From positions 1 through 23,955 of IMG/VR virus record IMGVR_UViG_3300025118_000147: a DNA stretch of 23,955 bases; one strand, written 5' to 3'. Source of the DNA: a virus. Positions 6,274-15,292 of this stretch are shown here, one piece after another (the first letter of the stretch is position 1; each line of letters starts with the position of its first letter). The notes below the pieces were generated by a model. The model saw only the letters and a program-made list of their open reading frames with translations. It searched no databases and was not told the origin of the DNA. The translations under genes were made by a program, and so were the position numbers.

Positions 6274-8594
6274 CGTGCATTAGCGTATTTAAATGGTCGT
6301 TCAGCAAAAGCCATGTATATATACGTACCGCTACTATTATTAGCAGCATTACCATCATCTCTTAATTTGACTCCATTAGAAACGAAATCAAATGGGACAG
6401 CACCATCGCTATCTAAACCTTGAGCATTAGAGTTGGCCATTATGTAATATCTTGTCGGATTATAAGTTGTTCTTTTACTATCAATTATATGCCAGTTATG
6501 ATCAGCATCTATACGTTTAACCATAAACCATGCTGGTTTGAATCCACAGTACAAGAAAGGACCATCGGTATCGCCATTACCTTCATAAGAACCTATCTTG
6601 CTATACCCTTCGACACTTGCAAATAGATAGGCAATATAAGTTGCTGTATCCTTATTTACTGTGTCATCCGTACCTACACTAAAAACTGAAGAAGTAGGAG
6701 CTGTATCATTGAAATCTGCTGCATCGTATTGGTCACTATTGTCAGAAAAAATTAATCTGTAAGTCCAATTATTTCCAGATAAATGTTTATGACCTACTTT
6801 CCAAGCTTGAGATTCACTTCGACACTTAATTATAATCATTTCAGGAGCAACACCTAAACTATGACTTATTGTTCGAGCTGATCCATTACCTGTATAACTA
6901 ACAATATCAAAACCTGCTGAAGCTGATTCTTTCCAAGCATAACCAAGATAGGTGTGTCCACTTCCGTTGTTCCTTGAGTTAGACCCAAAAGAATAACCAT
7001 CTGAATTAAAAGCAACTAAACCATCATCCCATTCTGTTTCAGGGTCTCCATCTTGTCTTAAGGCTTGCTCTACTCCTCTAACTGAATCCCACCGTTGCCA
7101 GTCATGTGTAGTACTTCTACATTTATCCCAAACCATATTTGGTTGGAAACTTAAACCAGTAATATCTTGATCACCGGCATTTCCAGCCCATAAACTTGTA
7201 TCAAAATGATCAGTACCTTTTAGGATTGTTGGTTCAGGTAGGTTTGATGTACATAAAGCCATGAATCCTGTTGGAGGAGTATAATAGAAATCTCCTAAGC
7301 CATTACCATCTGTATTACCTTGTGCTGTTTTCTCACCAGAAAATGATGAATCTTGACCTGCATTGAATACAATTTCTAAATCATATCCACCCGCTGAAGG
7401 ATATAAATAACCATCTGGTATATCAGCAGCAGCAATAGTATCTGTTGGGTTTGCACCTGTACTTGGGTTGCCATCTGTATCATCGCTAGACGAACCATAC
7501 CAAGTGTTATTTATACCAATCCAAAGCTTACTATTATCCATATCTACAGCAGCTTGGATTACACTATCTGCGGCTATTGCACTACCAAAATCAGTTGCTG
7601 TGCCATCTCTTACTAGGAATCTACCGCTACTAGCACCAACATGCCACATGCCTGTAGTTCTTTGTGCTGTTAGATCTGCATCAGATGCAACTACTCCAGC
7701 CCAAATAGATTTACTTCCATCAGTTAAAGTAGGGTTACAAAATTCAAAATACCATTTGCCAGACTTCATTCCTATAGTCCCTGCGGTATTTCGATGATTA
7801 GCTGATGTACTATCGTACTTTAAATTTCCTTCACTAAATGTACCATTACTTGCATAATCTTCATTTAAAGGATTTAAAGTACACCAATTATTACTTGGAG
7901 TATCTACCATGGAATCAACAGTTCCGAGGTTAGTAGGGGTAAAGTTATTACCATTGCCTGAAGTATCAGCTCCTAATGTACCAGCTGTAGTGTTTGAATT
8001 GTCGGAGAAATTAAGATAGAATCCATCTGTCCCATGACTGCCAGCATATTTCTTAGGAATCCATTGTCCTGTATCTGCATTTGTTTCACCAAATGATGAG
8101 GGTGCTACTACTGAGCCATCTACTAAATGGATCTCTGTCATATAGCCATTGTAATAAAAATTACTTGATGCATGACTACCTATCCTTGTTTCATTTGAAC
8201 CTGTAGTTAATGTAAAACCACTTCCAACTGCATTATGAACCTGAGCATTATTAATGTATGATGTTGCTACGCCTGAGTTTATCTGTACTACTACATGATA
8301 CCAAGCACTAGGATCTCTAAATTTAGCCGTAGATTCGTTTAAATTTGATCCATCATAAAGATAAAAAGTATCATTAGTGCTGTGAAAAGAAAAACCTTGA
8401 TTACCCATACTGAATATATATTCATAATCTGATGGATTACAGCTTCTTTTTATCCACAAAGAATATGTAAATGTTGTGCTAGTACCACTTGATGTCCTAG
8501 TTAGATTTGCGCTATCTGATGCATTAAACCTTAAAGATCGTTCTATTTCATAGGCACCAGCCGCACTGGCACCCATTCTCATTGTATCAAACAT
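6270..8594 (-). CDS. LamG/SPRY-containing tail adhesin, 774 aa
   Basis: This is a probable receptor-binding structural protein. Residues about 20-200 resemble a LamG/concanavalin-like jelly roll (FTYSLWIKRS, WYHVVVQIN, RIGSHASSNFYYNGYMTEIH). Residues about 245-450 look like a SPRY/B30.2 domain (SGKWYFEFC, IWAGVVASD, VIQAAVDMDNSKLWIGINN, YYTPPTGFMALC). Residues 455-774 hold three related beta units, each with a core like (V/A)PEMIIIKCR or KPAWFMVKR, ending in AYAWKE-, AYLFASVEG- and MAFAERPFKYANAR-type segments. I know this C-terminal pattern from marine phage proteins (a DUF7483-like family). The gene follows the T7-type fibre with a one-base gap and is followed by the 47-aa mini-gene. No hydrolase motif is visible. 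Attachment to the virion is inferred. Confidence 0.85.
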   Translation of the reverse strand: MFDTMRMGASAAGAYEIERSLRFNASDSANLTRTSSGTSTTFTYSLWIKRSCNPSDYEYIFSMGNQGFSFHSTNDTFYLYDGSNLNESTAKFRDPSAWYHVVVQINSGVATSYINNAQVHNAVGSGFTLTTGSNETRIGSHASSNFYYNGYMTEIHLVDGSVVAPSSFGETNADTGQWIPKKYAGSHGTDGFYLNFSDNSNTTAGTLGADTSGNGNNFTPTNLGTVDSMVDTPSNNWCTLNPLNEDYASNGTFSEGNLKYDSTSANHRNTAGTIGMKSGKWYFEFCNPTLTDGSKSIWAGVVASDADLTAQRTTGMWHVGASSGRFLVRDGTATDFGSAIAADSVIQAAVDMDNSKLWIGINNTWYGSSSDDTDGNPSTGANPTDTIAAADIPDGYLYPSAGGYDLEIVFNAGQDSSFSGEKTAQGNTDGNGLGDFYYTPPTGFMALCTSNLPEPTILKGTDHFDTSLWAGNAGDQDITGLSFQPNMVWDKCRSTTHDWQRWDSVRGVEQALRQDGDPETEWDDGLVAFNSDGYSFGSNSRNNGSGHTYLGYAWKESASAGFDIVSYTGNGSARTISHSLGVAPEMIIIKCRSESQAWKVGHKHLSGNNWTYRLIFSDNSDQYDAADFNDTAPTSSVFSVGTDDTVNKDTATYIAYLFASVEGYSKIGSYEGNGDTDGPFLYCGFKPAWFMVKRIDADHNWHIIDSKRTTYNPTRYYIMANSNAQGLDSDGAVPFDFVSNGVKLRDDGNAANNSSGTYIYMAFAERPFKYANAR

Positions 8595-8595
8595 A

Positions 8596-11100
8596 TCACG
8601 CCATCGCTAAACTAGCTACCGCATGTATATTACCAGCGGCTACGACTAAATAATCTATTCTATCTACAGCATTAGCTGCAGTTGATAGAGTAGGAGCTGT
8701 ACCTCCAGCCCATTTGAAAGCTGAGTTCCATGCAGCAGTTCTCGAACCAGAGGCATCCTGTGTAATTATGATTGAACCTGATTGCCCAACTACTTCATTA
8801 CTTGGATCTTGAAAAGTTGTATTCTCAGCTAAAGCTATAGAATGATGACAAGCAGCACCCATATCTAAAGTAATACTATTTGATGAAGAAACACTTGCTA
8901 ATATTTCTACTTGGACACTATCATTAATAACTAAAGGTCCAGTAATTGTACCTCCAGCTAATGGAAGTTTTGTAGCATCATCTACAACAAAATCTAAGGT
9001 TCCATCACTATCTTCATATGTTACTGTAATACCTGTTTCAGTATTACCAGTCACCATACCACCTACAAAGTCTTCTACTTGCTCTTCTGTTAGTTGGGTA
9101 TTAGTATTAGTTGTATAACTAGGTACTACCCATTCCATACCATTACTGGTATACTTAAGGAATTTATCTGTTCCACTAGGGGCTGCATGTATATCTAACT
9201 TAACTTCAGCTATTGAATCATCTGCTAACTTACTACCTGCAATATCTGCAGAAGCATTTATATCAGCATTTAATATAGCTCCATCTACAATCTTAGCAGA
9301 TGTAACTGTATTATCTCCCGGTGTAGGGATAGTAACAGCTGATCCACATTGCATAACAAATACATCAGCACCACTAGGAGGTCCAGCACAGAATGTAATT
9401 TCATCTGATGCTGATAATACGAAACCATCTAAACCAGAAGGATTAGTTCCAGCATTTGGTTTCTGTATAACACCATTTACACTAATTATAAGTTGTGCTG
9501 CAGTAGTTACAGCTGCCGCACTACCACCAGTTGTACCTTCTTTTAAATCATATGCAACAACAGTACTATTATAAGTAGGAGCATCGGTTGTATTCTGATT
9601 TGTTAATACAAGTATCTTAAAGTCACCTGTTGATGTTACTTCTCCCCATGAGGAACCGTCATAGACGTTCATCTTATCGGTTGAAGTATTAAAGTATAAG
9701 TCACCAGCATCATTATCAGATCCCGGTTCTGAACTTGCTATACGATATCTATTACCAAAGTCATCTATATCAGAACTTAGGTTTATTAAGTCAGCTTCTT
9801 TAAGTGTTGCTTTATGATAATTATAAATATGCCCAGAACCCGTAGATTCTACCATAAAGGCAACTCCAGCAGCAACAGTTGTGCTGTAGAATTGAGAATT
9901 TATACCATTGATTGTTACTGTAGAAGCACCAACAGTTCTACCTGTAGTACTAACACCAGATCCATTCACTACAAGACCACCAGCATCAGCTATACTAACT
10001 ATAATACCGCTAGCTGGTTGAGAGTTAGGGAATGCTGCATCAGTAGCAATAGTTTCAAAGCCACCTACTGTAGCAAGTTGAGTACTAACATAGTCTACAA
10101 CAGCTCCTGATGTAGGAACATGAGAGTCACTATCAGAGATAGTTGTCTGCTCACAACCTATCATACCAATCTCAACTGCATTAGATGCAATCGTTACCGC
10201 ACCATCATTAGCTAAAGTTACATCACCTGATATAGCCACAGCTGTAGGAACAGTAGAACCACTACCTACAATTACTTGGCCATCAGGTACTGCTGCAAGT
10301 TTAGTATGAGCAATAGCTGCAGCAGCATTTAGGTCATCATTTACAATAGCTCCGTTGGCTATTTTTGCTGAGTTAACTGCACCAGTTGCAATAGTTAATG
10401 ATGTAGCTCCAGTTACATCTCCAGTATGAGTTGCATTAGTTACTTTAGATGTGTTAGCAGATATAGCAGAAACAATAGAATTAGCTAATTTATCATTATC
10501 AACTGCATCATCTGCTATCATACCAGTTGCTACAGTTCCTGTATCTCCAGTCGTTACTACCGTACCTGTTACATTAGGTAAGGTAATAGTACGATCAGCT
10601 GTAGGGTCAACTACTGTAAGAGTAGTCTCATACCCATCATCTGTTGCACCTTCAAATATAATTGTCGTGTCTTCACCCATTGTCAGGTGACCCGTCATGG
10701 TATCACCAGTCGTTGACAGCTTATTTTCATCATACTCCATAGCCTTCCGTAGAAGCTGAGTCTGATTATTATTAAGATCACTTGCTGTTATACTAGAACC
10801 TGCAGAATAGATAGCTTGTGCTGTAGGAGCACCTAAATCTGTATTAGGTCTTATTATGATTGTACCGCTAGATAAAGTAGCTCCACCAATATGTATGGTT
10901 TTAGCTGATGTATCTACGGTATATTCACGTGGGGAGGCGGATTCATTTATGGTAGAAGCTGTAAATGTTAGATCAACTGCATCTAACGTTACTACTACTT
11001 CACTACCTTTGAATACATCAAAATTACTGGAGTAACTATATGTATTTGCTACACCGCCATGAATTGCGGAGTATGATTTTGTTACGCTTGCATGTGCCAT
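8596..11100 (-). CDS. Tail fibre protein (T7 gp17-like N-terminus), 834 aa
   Basis: The fibre recognises the host surface. Residues 1-125 match the T7 fibre N-terminal domain that joins the fibre to the tail: an early FDVFKGSEVVVTLD segment, then INESASPREYTVD, then ITASDLNNNQTQLLRKAMEY. After it comes a shaft with repeats (IADDAVDNDKLAN, NGAIVNDDLNAA, GAILNADINASADIAGSKL), a GDLYFNTSTDKMNVYDGSSW segment and LTEEQVEDFVGGMV. The last about 90 residues form a beta-rich tip (SIIITQDASGSRTAAW). T7 gp17 has 553 residues, so this one is longer, mostly in the shaft. It lies directly downstream of the gp16-like gene, as in T7. The N-terminal assignment is firm; the receptor is unknown. Confidence 0.9.
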   Translation of the reverse strand: MAHASVTKSYSAIHGGVANTYSYSSNFDVFKGSEVVVTLDAVDLTFTASTINESASPREYTVDTSAKTIHIGGATLSSGTIIIRPNTDLGAPTAQAIYSAGSSITASDLNNNQTQLLRKAMEYDENKLSTTGDTMTGHLTMGEDTTIIFEGATDDGYETTLTVVDPTADRTITLPNVTGTVVTTGDTGTVATGMIADDAVDNDKLANSIVSAISANTSKVTNATHTGDVTGATSLTIATGAVNSAKIANGAIVNDDLNAAAAIAHTKLAAVPDGQVIVGSGSTVPTAVAISGDVTLANDGAVTIASNAVEIGMIGCEQTTISDSDSHVPTSGAVVDYVSTQLATVGGFETIATDAAFPNSQPASGIIVSIADAGGLVVNGSGVSTTGRTVGASTVTINGINSQFYSTTVAAGVAFMVESTGSGHIYNYHKATLKEADLINLSSDIDDFGNRYRIASSEPGSDNDAGDLYFNTSTDKMNVYDGSSWGEVTSTGDFKILVLTNQNTTDAPTYNSTVVAYDLKEGTTGGSAAAVTTAAQLIISVNGVIQKPNAGTNPSGLDGFVLSASDEITFCAGPPSGADVFVMQCGSAVTIPTPGDNTVTSAKIVDGAILNADINASADIAGSKLADDSIAEVKLDIHAAPSGTDKFLKYTSNGMEWVVPSYTTNTNTQLTEEQVEDFVGGMVTGNTETGITVTYEDSDGTLDFVVDDATKLPLAGGTITGPLVINDSVQVEILASVSSSNSITLDMGAACHHSIALAENTTFQDPSNEVVGQSGSIIITQDASGSRTAAWNSAFKWAGGTAPTLSTAANAVDRIDYLVVAAGNIHAVASLAMA

Positions 11101-11104
11101 TTAG

Positions 11105-14100
11105 TTATTTGTTTAGTTGAAGTATCCGATTAATTTTATCTAAATCCTGATTCCGACCAGCATTCTTTTTCTGTAATTTTTCTCTTTCTCGGTTCCTAAT
11201 TTCATTGGAATTTGAAATACGATTAATAATTCTAGATTTTGCTGTTCTTAATGCTATATTAAGTCTACTTCTAATTCTAGAAAATTCAGGTACATCTTCA
11301 GAACTATAACCTTTGGATCTTATATAACGTAGAACATTTTCAAATCCTTTAATAGTTTTACCATTAGGATCGTCAAATTCTACTCTATCAGCACTTCTCA
11401 TAATTTTTTGTAATTCACTATGGAAGTAACCATCTTGACCCATAAGAGTTCCAAGTTCTTCTTTTTCAGTTGTAGTATAGGGTACTCCACCGGGGGATAC
11501 ATTGAAATGAGGTAAGACACTATATTCAATATCCATCAAGAATTGACCTTCTTTAGTTGGAGCTTCGTATGATTTAAATGGAGAATAAGTATTCTTCACT
11601 CTACTCCAGAAACTACCACCTTGTTTGTTTACTGGTTTGCCTGTTACAAAATCTACTACATTAGGTAATGCACCGTCATGGTCAAATATATCTAACCAAT
11701 TATTTCTATTCCTTATCATATCAGCTAGATCACCTTTCTCTACTTCTCTTAATTCACCATACATAACCTTACCAATTTCATTTCTAAAACCAGCTAATGG
11801 ATACATAGCGTTAGTTAAAGGCCCAGCCCATCTTGCAGCGGCATTACCGTTACCTGCTAAGACGCCAAATAGAGGCTCAATATCACCTAATAGAGATCTA
11901 TCAGTAATACTTGCACCTATTATAAAGCCCATTTTCTTACCAAATTTTTCAAGAGTAGTAGTAGATACTGAATCAAAGTTATCCATAACATTTACCGTCA
12001 TAGCAACCCAATCAGCCATTGGACCTAAGAATTCATAACTATGCCATTTACCATCTAGACCTTGATATGTACGTTTAGCATACCCTTGGTTATCTCGAAC
12101 TTTTTGTACTTGTCTATCCCAATGACCATCTCCTCTAATACGATCTTGACTGAATAACATCCAAGCTCCCATAACTGCTAAATTACCAGTAGCAACACGT
12201 CCTCTGATTTTATTTCTAAGATGATTAAACTTAGCCATATAATCACCAGACATATCTATACCACGTTTAGCAAGTATACTTTGTATTTCGTTAGGTGTGA
12301 AGTTTGATAATGTTTTGTTCCCCATTGGTCCAAATAATTCTGCATATTCTCCAGCAAAATTCGCTCCTATTGATTTACCTTCTAAACCAACTCTTGGAGA
12401 ATATTTACCAAACATAGTCAAGGCATTCATCTGGGTATTTGGGAACCAGAATATTGATCTTGCTATTGGAAATCTTCTAAGTAATGGATTTAAACGTTTA
12501 GTTAATGGTGTATCTAAGTTAAGTGCAATCTCTCGTCTTGAGTATTCTACAGCTGATTGACTTATATTCCCATCCTCATCCCATCCTTTCTTCCAAAAAT
12601 CTTTATATGCTTCATCCCATTGTTTCTTGCTCCAATTACCATCAGGAAATTTTTCACTTAAAAAGTCAAAGACCATTCCTCGATCTTGTGCTACTTTTTG
12701 TGTAGCTTCAGTGAAACCGTCTAAGGCTGTCATAGCATTAGGACCAAATCTAAGTACAGGATCGCCTCCTAGGGCTTCTAATTCCTTATATACACTAAGC
12801 ATACTTTGAGGTCCAAACTCACCTTTAGAAGCGGCTGCATTAGCTATTTCTTCAGCAAGTTCTAATCCTTTTAACTTTTCTATACGAAGATCTTCTCTAA
12901 ATAGTGTTGCTATTTCTTCTGGATTAGTAGAAGCTTTTCTAAAAGCTCTACCCATATACCCAAAACCTTTTTGGAAGGTATCAGTAAATCCAAAATACAT
13001 ATGGGATGCTCTACGTAATTGATGTAAATCACCACTTCTTAAAGCACCATAAAACACATGAGCAGGTTCAGCTATAAAACCACCAAAGTTACCAGTCATA
13101 GCTTTAATAGGAGTACCAATAGCAGACAACATAGAGTTGAATATATTGGTCATCATAGCTTTATTAACTAAAGAAGGTATCTCTGGAGCTCCATCTACAA
13201 TAATTTTATTAAGACTACCAAAAGTATTCTCAATATATTTGTTTAAACCTTTAATAGATTGTACATCACCCTCTGAGAATTCATATGCTAACCTAATAGC
13301 TCTAGCAAATTCAGGATTATTCTCTTGTATATCCGCCAACATTGCTCTGAATCGTTTAGCTTTAGGTATGATATCACTTAATTTATCATCGAAATTATCT
13401 TTTAAGTTCTTTAATTGTTTATTAACATTCTTAGGATTACCTTCTAATGCTGCAATTAAAGATTCTCTACCCTTCCAGTTGAAATCAACAATACCTGTTT
13501 CTATTTCAAAGAGTTCTAATCGATCTAAGATCAATTCATTGGCTCTACCTATAGCAGTAGTGCCATCCATATATCTAGCACCTTCAGCTATATTAGCTAT
13601 TTGTCCTGCTTCTGAAGTAATAAAATAAGCACTAGCTTTATGGTTAGTAAGATCAGCAAAATCATCTAATAATTTAATAGAAGATTTTGACATTGCATTA
13701 TATGCAACAGCATTAGCTTTTTTAAATCCGTTTACTGTAGTCTTAAAGTTATTTAAAATTTTAACCAGCTCACCTCTAGGTAAGGTAGGATCAGAAATAA
13801 TCTCTGCTAAAATAGTACCTTCTTGATTTATCTGTTTCCAAGATAACTTTTTACCATTAGCTAATTCAACCTTATAAGGACCAACTGCAAGTTGTTTTCT
13901 TAAAGTATTAATAAGAGTTCGTTTCTGAATCTCTTCAGGTTCTCTAGCAAGTTTACGGAAAGCCTCAGTAATAGTAGTACCTAAACTACCTTGAGAAGAT
14001 CCTATATTCTGGGCTATTTCAGTTTGTCGTTTAGCTACACCTAGTATACCATCTGTATCTTTAACAATCTGTCCAGTACGTAATTCATCATTAATTTTAT

Positions 14101-15265
14101 GAATTCCTACTGTAGGTGTGTCAGGTATATCTCCACTTTTCTTTGCATAATCACCTATCTCATTTAAGTCTCTAACATACTTATCATCAGATCTTCTTAG
14201 AGCTTCTTCGACAGGATTATCAGTATTATATACTTTAGAATCTAATGGATCGATAGTAGCTTTATCTAATGCCTTCTGATCTGTACTTCCTTCAGCTAAG
14301 TATTTAGTTACATTTTTAGTGCTTCTACCAGCTCTAGTTAGTTTAATCACACCTTCTGCAAGAGAAGCAAAGAAACTTAATCTTACTCCTTCTAATACAT
14401 TTAGCTTAGTTTTTTCATTTGCACTTTTCCCATCTGAATCCCATGATTCTGGTATTAATCCCCATCCCCACCATTTTTCTTTTCTCCAAACAGTAGCTAA
14501 GGTATCATCTTGTGCATTAATTTTATTTATAAAATCTGTAAAACCACCTACACCTAAGTCTAAACCACCTTTTGCAAAGCGAGAAAAGACAGGGTTGTTT
14601 CCTAAACGTACTAACCAAGGTGCTGCTACACCTGATTTATGTATATTTCCAAAGGCAGCCATTGACTTACCTTTTGTAAAATAAAAAGGTATTACAAGAG
14701 AAGATAAATCTCTAAATGCTTGAGCACCTTGATCTTCAAACTTAGGTACTTTAGGTATTTTAGCTTTACCTCTTGTGATAAATGAACTGAAATCAGAGAT
14801 CCAATCCATAGTACCTACTGCAGGAGACATCATTGCTTCTTGGTTAAAAAGAAGACTCCTTGATTTTAATAATTCTGCAATGCTTTTATGCTTGTCTGGG
14901 TTCTTATATATGTCATAATCTTTATAATTCATGCCATAATTTTCCATTGCCCAAGCATCCTTTGCAGGATCATCATCAGCAAGATTTTTTATTTCATTAT
15001 ACCCTGCCCAATATGCCTTACGTTTTTCACGTGTGGACATATCAGGTTGAGTAGTTGGAGATTGAGGTGAAGCCTCTACTACTGGTTCAGGTGTTACTGG
15101 TTCAGGTGTTACTGTTTCTGGTTCATCTGAATCAAATTCTTCTAAAATTGATTGATCTATATCATCAGATTCCGTAGAATCAAGAAGTTTGTTTTCTAAT
15201 CCAGAAGTTGGAATTTCCAGCCCTGATGAGTTCAGAGCTATTTCATCCCCGTAAGGATTTGCCAT
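11105..15265 (-). CDS. Internal virion protein, T7 gp16-like, 1386 aa
   Basis: In T7, gp16 sits in the inner core of the head and is ejected first to help form the channel for DNA across the cell envelope. This protein has the right length (T7 gp16 is 1318 aa) and lies between gp15- and gp17-like genes. It starts with an acidic, Pro-rich segment (residues 40-75, with VTPEP repeats), then a long helical body with a few hydrophobic stretches (for example TGNLAVMGAWMLF), and a basic coiled-coil-like C-terminus. The N-terminal lytic transglycosylase domain of T7 gp16 is not recognisable. I read no cysteine in all 1386 residues. The assignment rests on order, size and composition. An AT-rich spacer of 27 bases without a Shine-Dalgarno precedes the ATG. 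Confidence 0.85.
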   Translation of the reverse strand: MANPYGDEIALNSSGLEIPTSGLENKLLDSTESDDIDQSILEEFDSDEPETVTPEPVTPEPVVEASPQSPTTQPDMSTREKRKAYWAGYNEIKNLADDDPAKDAWAMENYGMNYKDYDIYKNPDKHKSIAELLKSRSLLFNQEAMMSPAVGTMDWISDFSSFITRGKAKIPKVPKFEDQGAQAFRDLSSLVIPFYFTKGKSMAAFGNIHKSGVAAPWLVRLGNNPVFSRFAKGGLDLGVGGFTDFINKINAQDDTLATVWRKEKWWGWGLIPESWDSDGKSANEKTKLNVLEGVRLSFFASLAEGVIKLTRAGRSTKNVTKYLAEGSTDQKALDKATIDPLDSKVYNTDNPVEEALRRSDDKYVRDLNEIGDYAKKSGDIPDTPTVGIHKINDELRTGQIVKDTDGILGVAKRQTEIAQNIGSSQGSLGTTITEAFRKLAREPEEIQKRTLINTLRKQLAVGPYKVELANGKKLSWKQINQEGTILAEIISDPTLPRGELVKILNNFKTTVNGFKKANAVAYNAMSKSSIKLLDDFADLTNHKASAYFITSEAGQIANIAEGARYMDGTTAIGRANELILDRLELFEIETGIVDFNWKGRESLIAALEGNPKNVNKQLKNLKDNFDDKLSDIIPKAKRFRAMLADIQENNPEFARAIRLAYEFSEGDVQSIKGLNKYIENTFGSLNKIIVDGAPEIPSLVNKAMMTNIFNSMLSAIGTPIKAMTGNFGGFIAEPAHVFYGALRSGDLHQLRRASHMYFGFTDTFQKGFGYMGRAFRKASTNPEEIATLFREDLRIEKLKGLELAEEIANAAASKGEFGPQSMLSVYKELEALGGDPVLRFGPNAMTALDGFTEATQKVAQDRGMVFDFLSEKFPDGNWSKKQWDEAYKDFWKKGWDEDGNISQSAVEYSRREIALNLDTPLTKRLNPLLRRFPIARSIFWFPNTQMNALTMFGKYSPRVGLEGKSIGANFAGEYAELFGPMGNKTLSNFTPNEIQSILAKRGIDMSGDYMAKFNHLRNKIRGRVATGNLAVMGAWMLFSQDRIRGDGHWDRQVQKVRDNQGYAKRTYQGLDGKWHSYEFLGPMADWVAMTVNVMDNFDSVSTTTLEKFGKKMGFIIGASITDRSLLGDIEPLFGVLAGNGNAAARWAGPLTNAMYPLAGFRNEIGKVMYGELREVEKGDLADMIRNRNNWLDIFDHDGALPNVVDFVTGKPVNKQGGSFWSRVKNTYSPFKSYEAPTKEGQFLMDIEYSVLPHFNVSPGGVPYTTTEKEELGTLMGQDGYFHSELQKIMRSADRVEFDDPNGKTIKGFENVLRYIRSKGYSSEDVPEFSRIRSRLNIALRTAKSRIINRISNSNEIRNREREKLQKKNAGRNQDLDKINRILQLNK
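15081..15110 (-). repeat. Two perfect 15-base tandem repeats in the gp16-like gene
   Basis: On the plus strand the unit ACTGGTTCAGGTGTT occurs twice in a row. It encodes Val-Thr-Pro-Glu-Pro type units near residues 52-61, and a third imperfect copy (EPETV) adjoins. Slippage within a flexible Pro/Glu linker is the likely origin; copy number may vary between related phages. Confidence 0.85.
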
Positions 15266-15292
15266 AATTATTTTTTAATTAGTTGCTAATGG

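Noticed and set aside
7468-7797. Plus-strand open frames inside adhesin, fibre, nozzle and core genes, up to 163 codons (13137-13628)
   Set aside because: Each is antisense to a well-supported long minus-strand gene and has no operon context; their sequences look like antisense of common codons.
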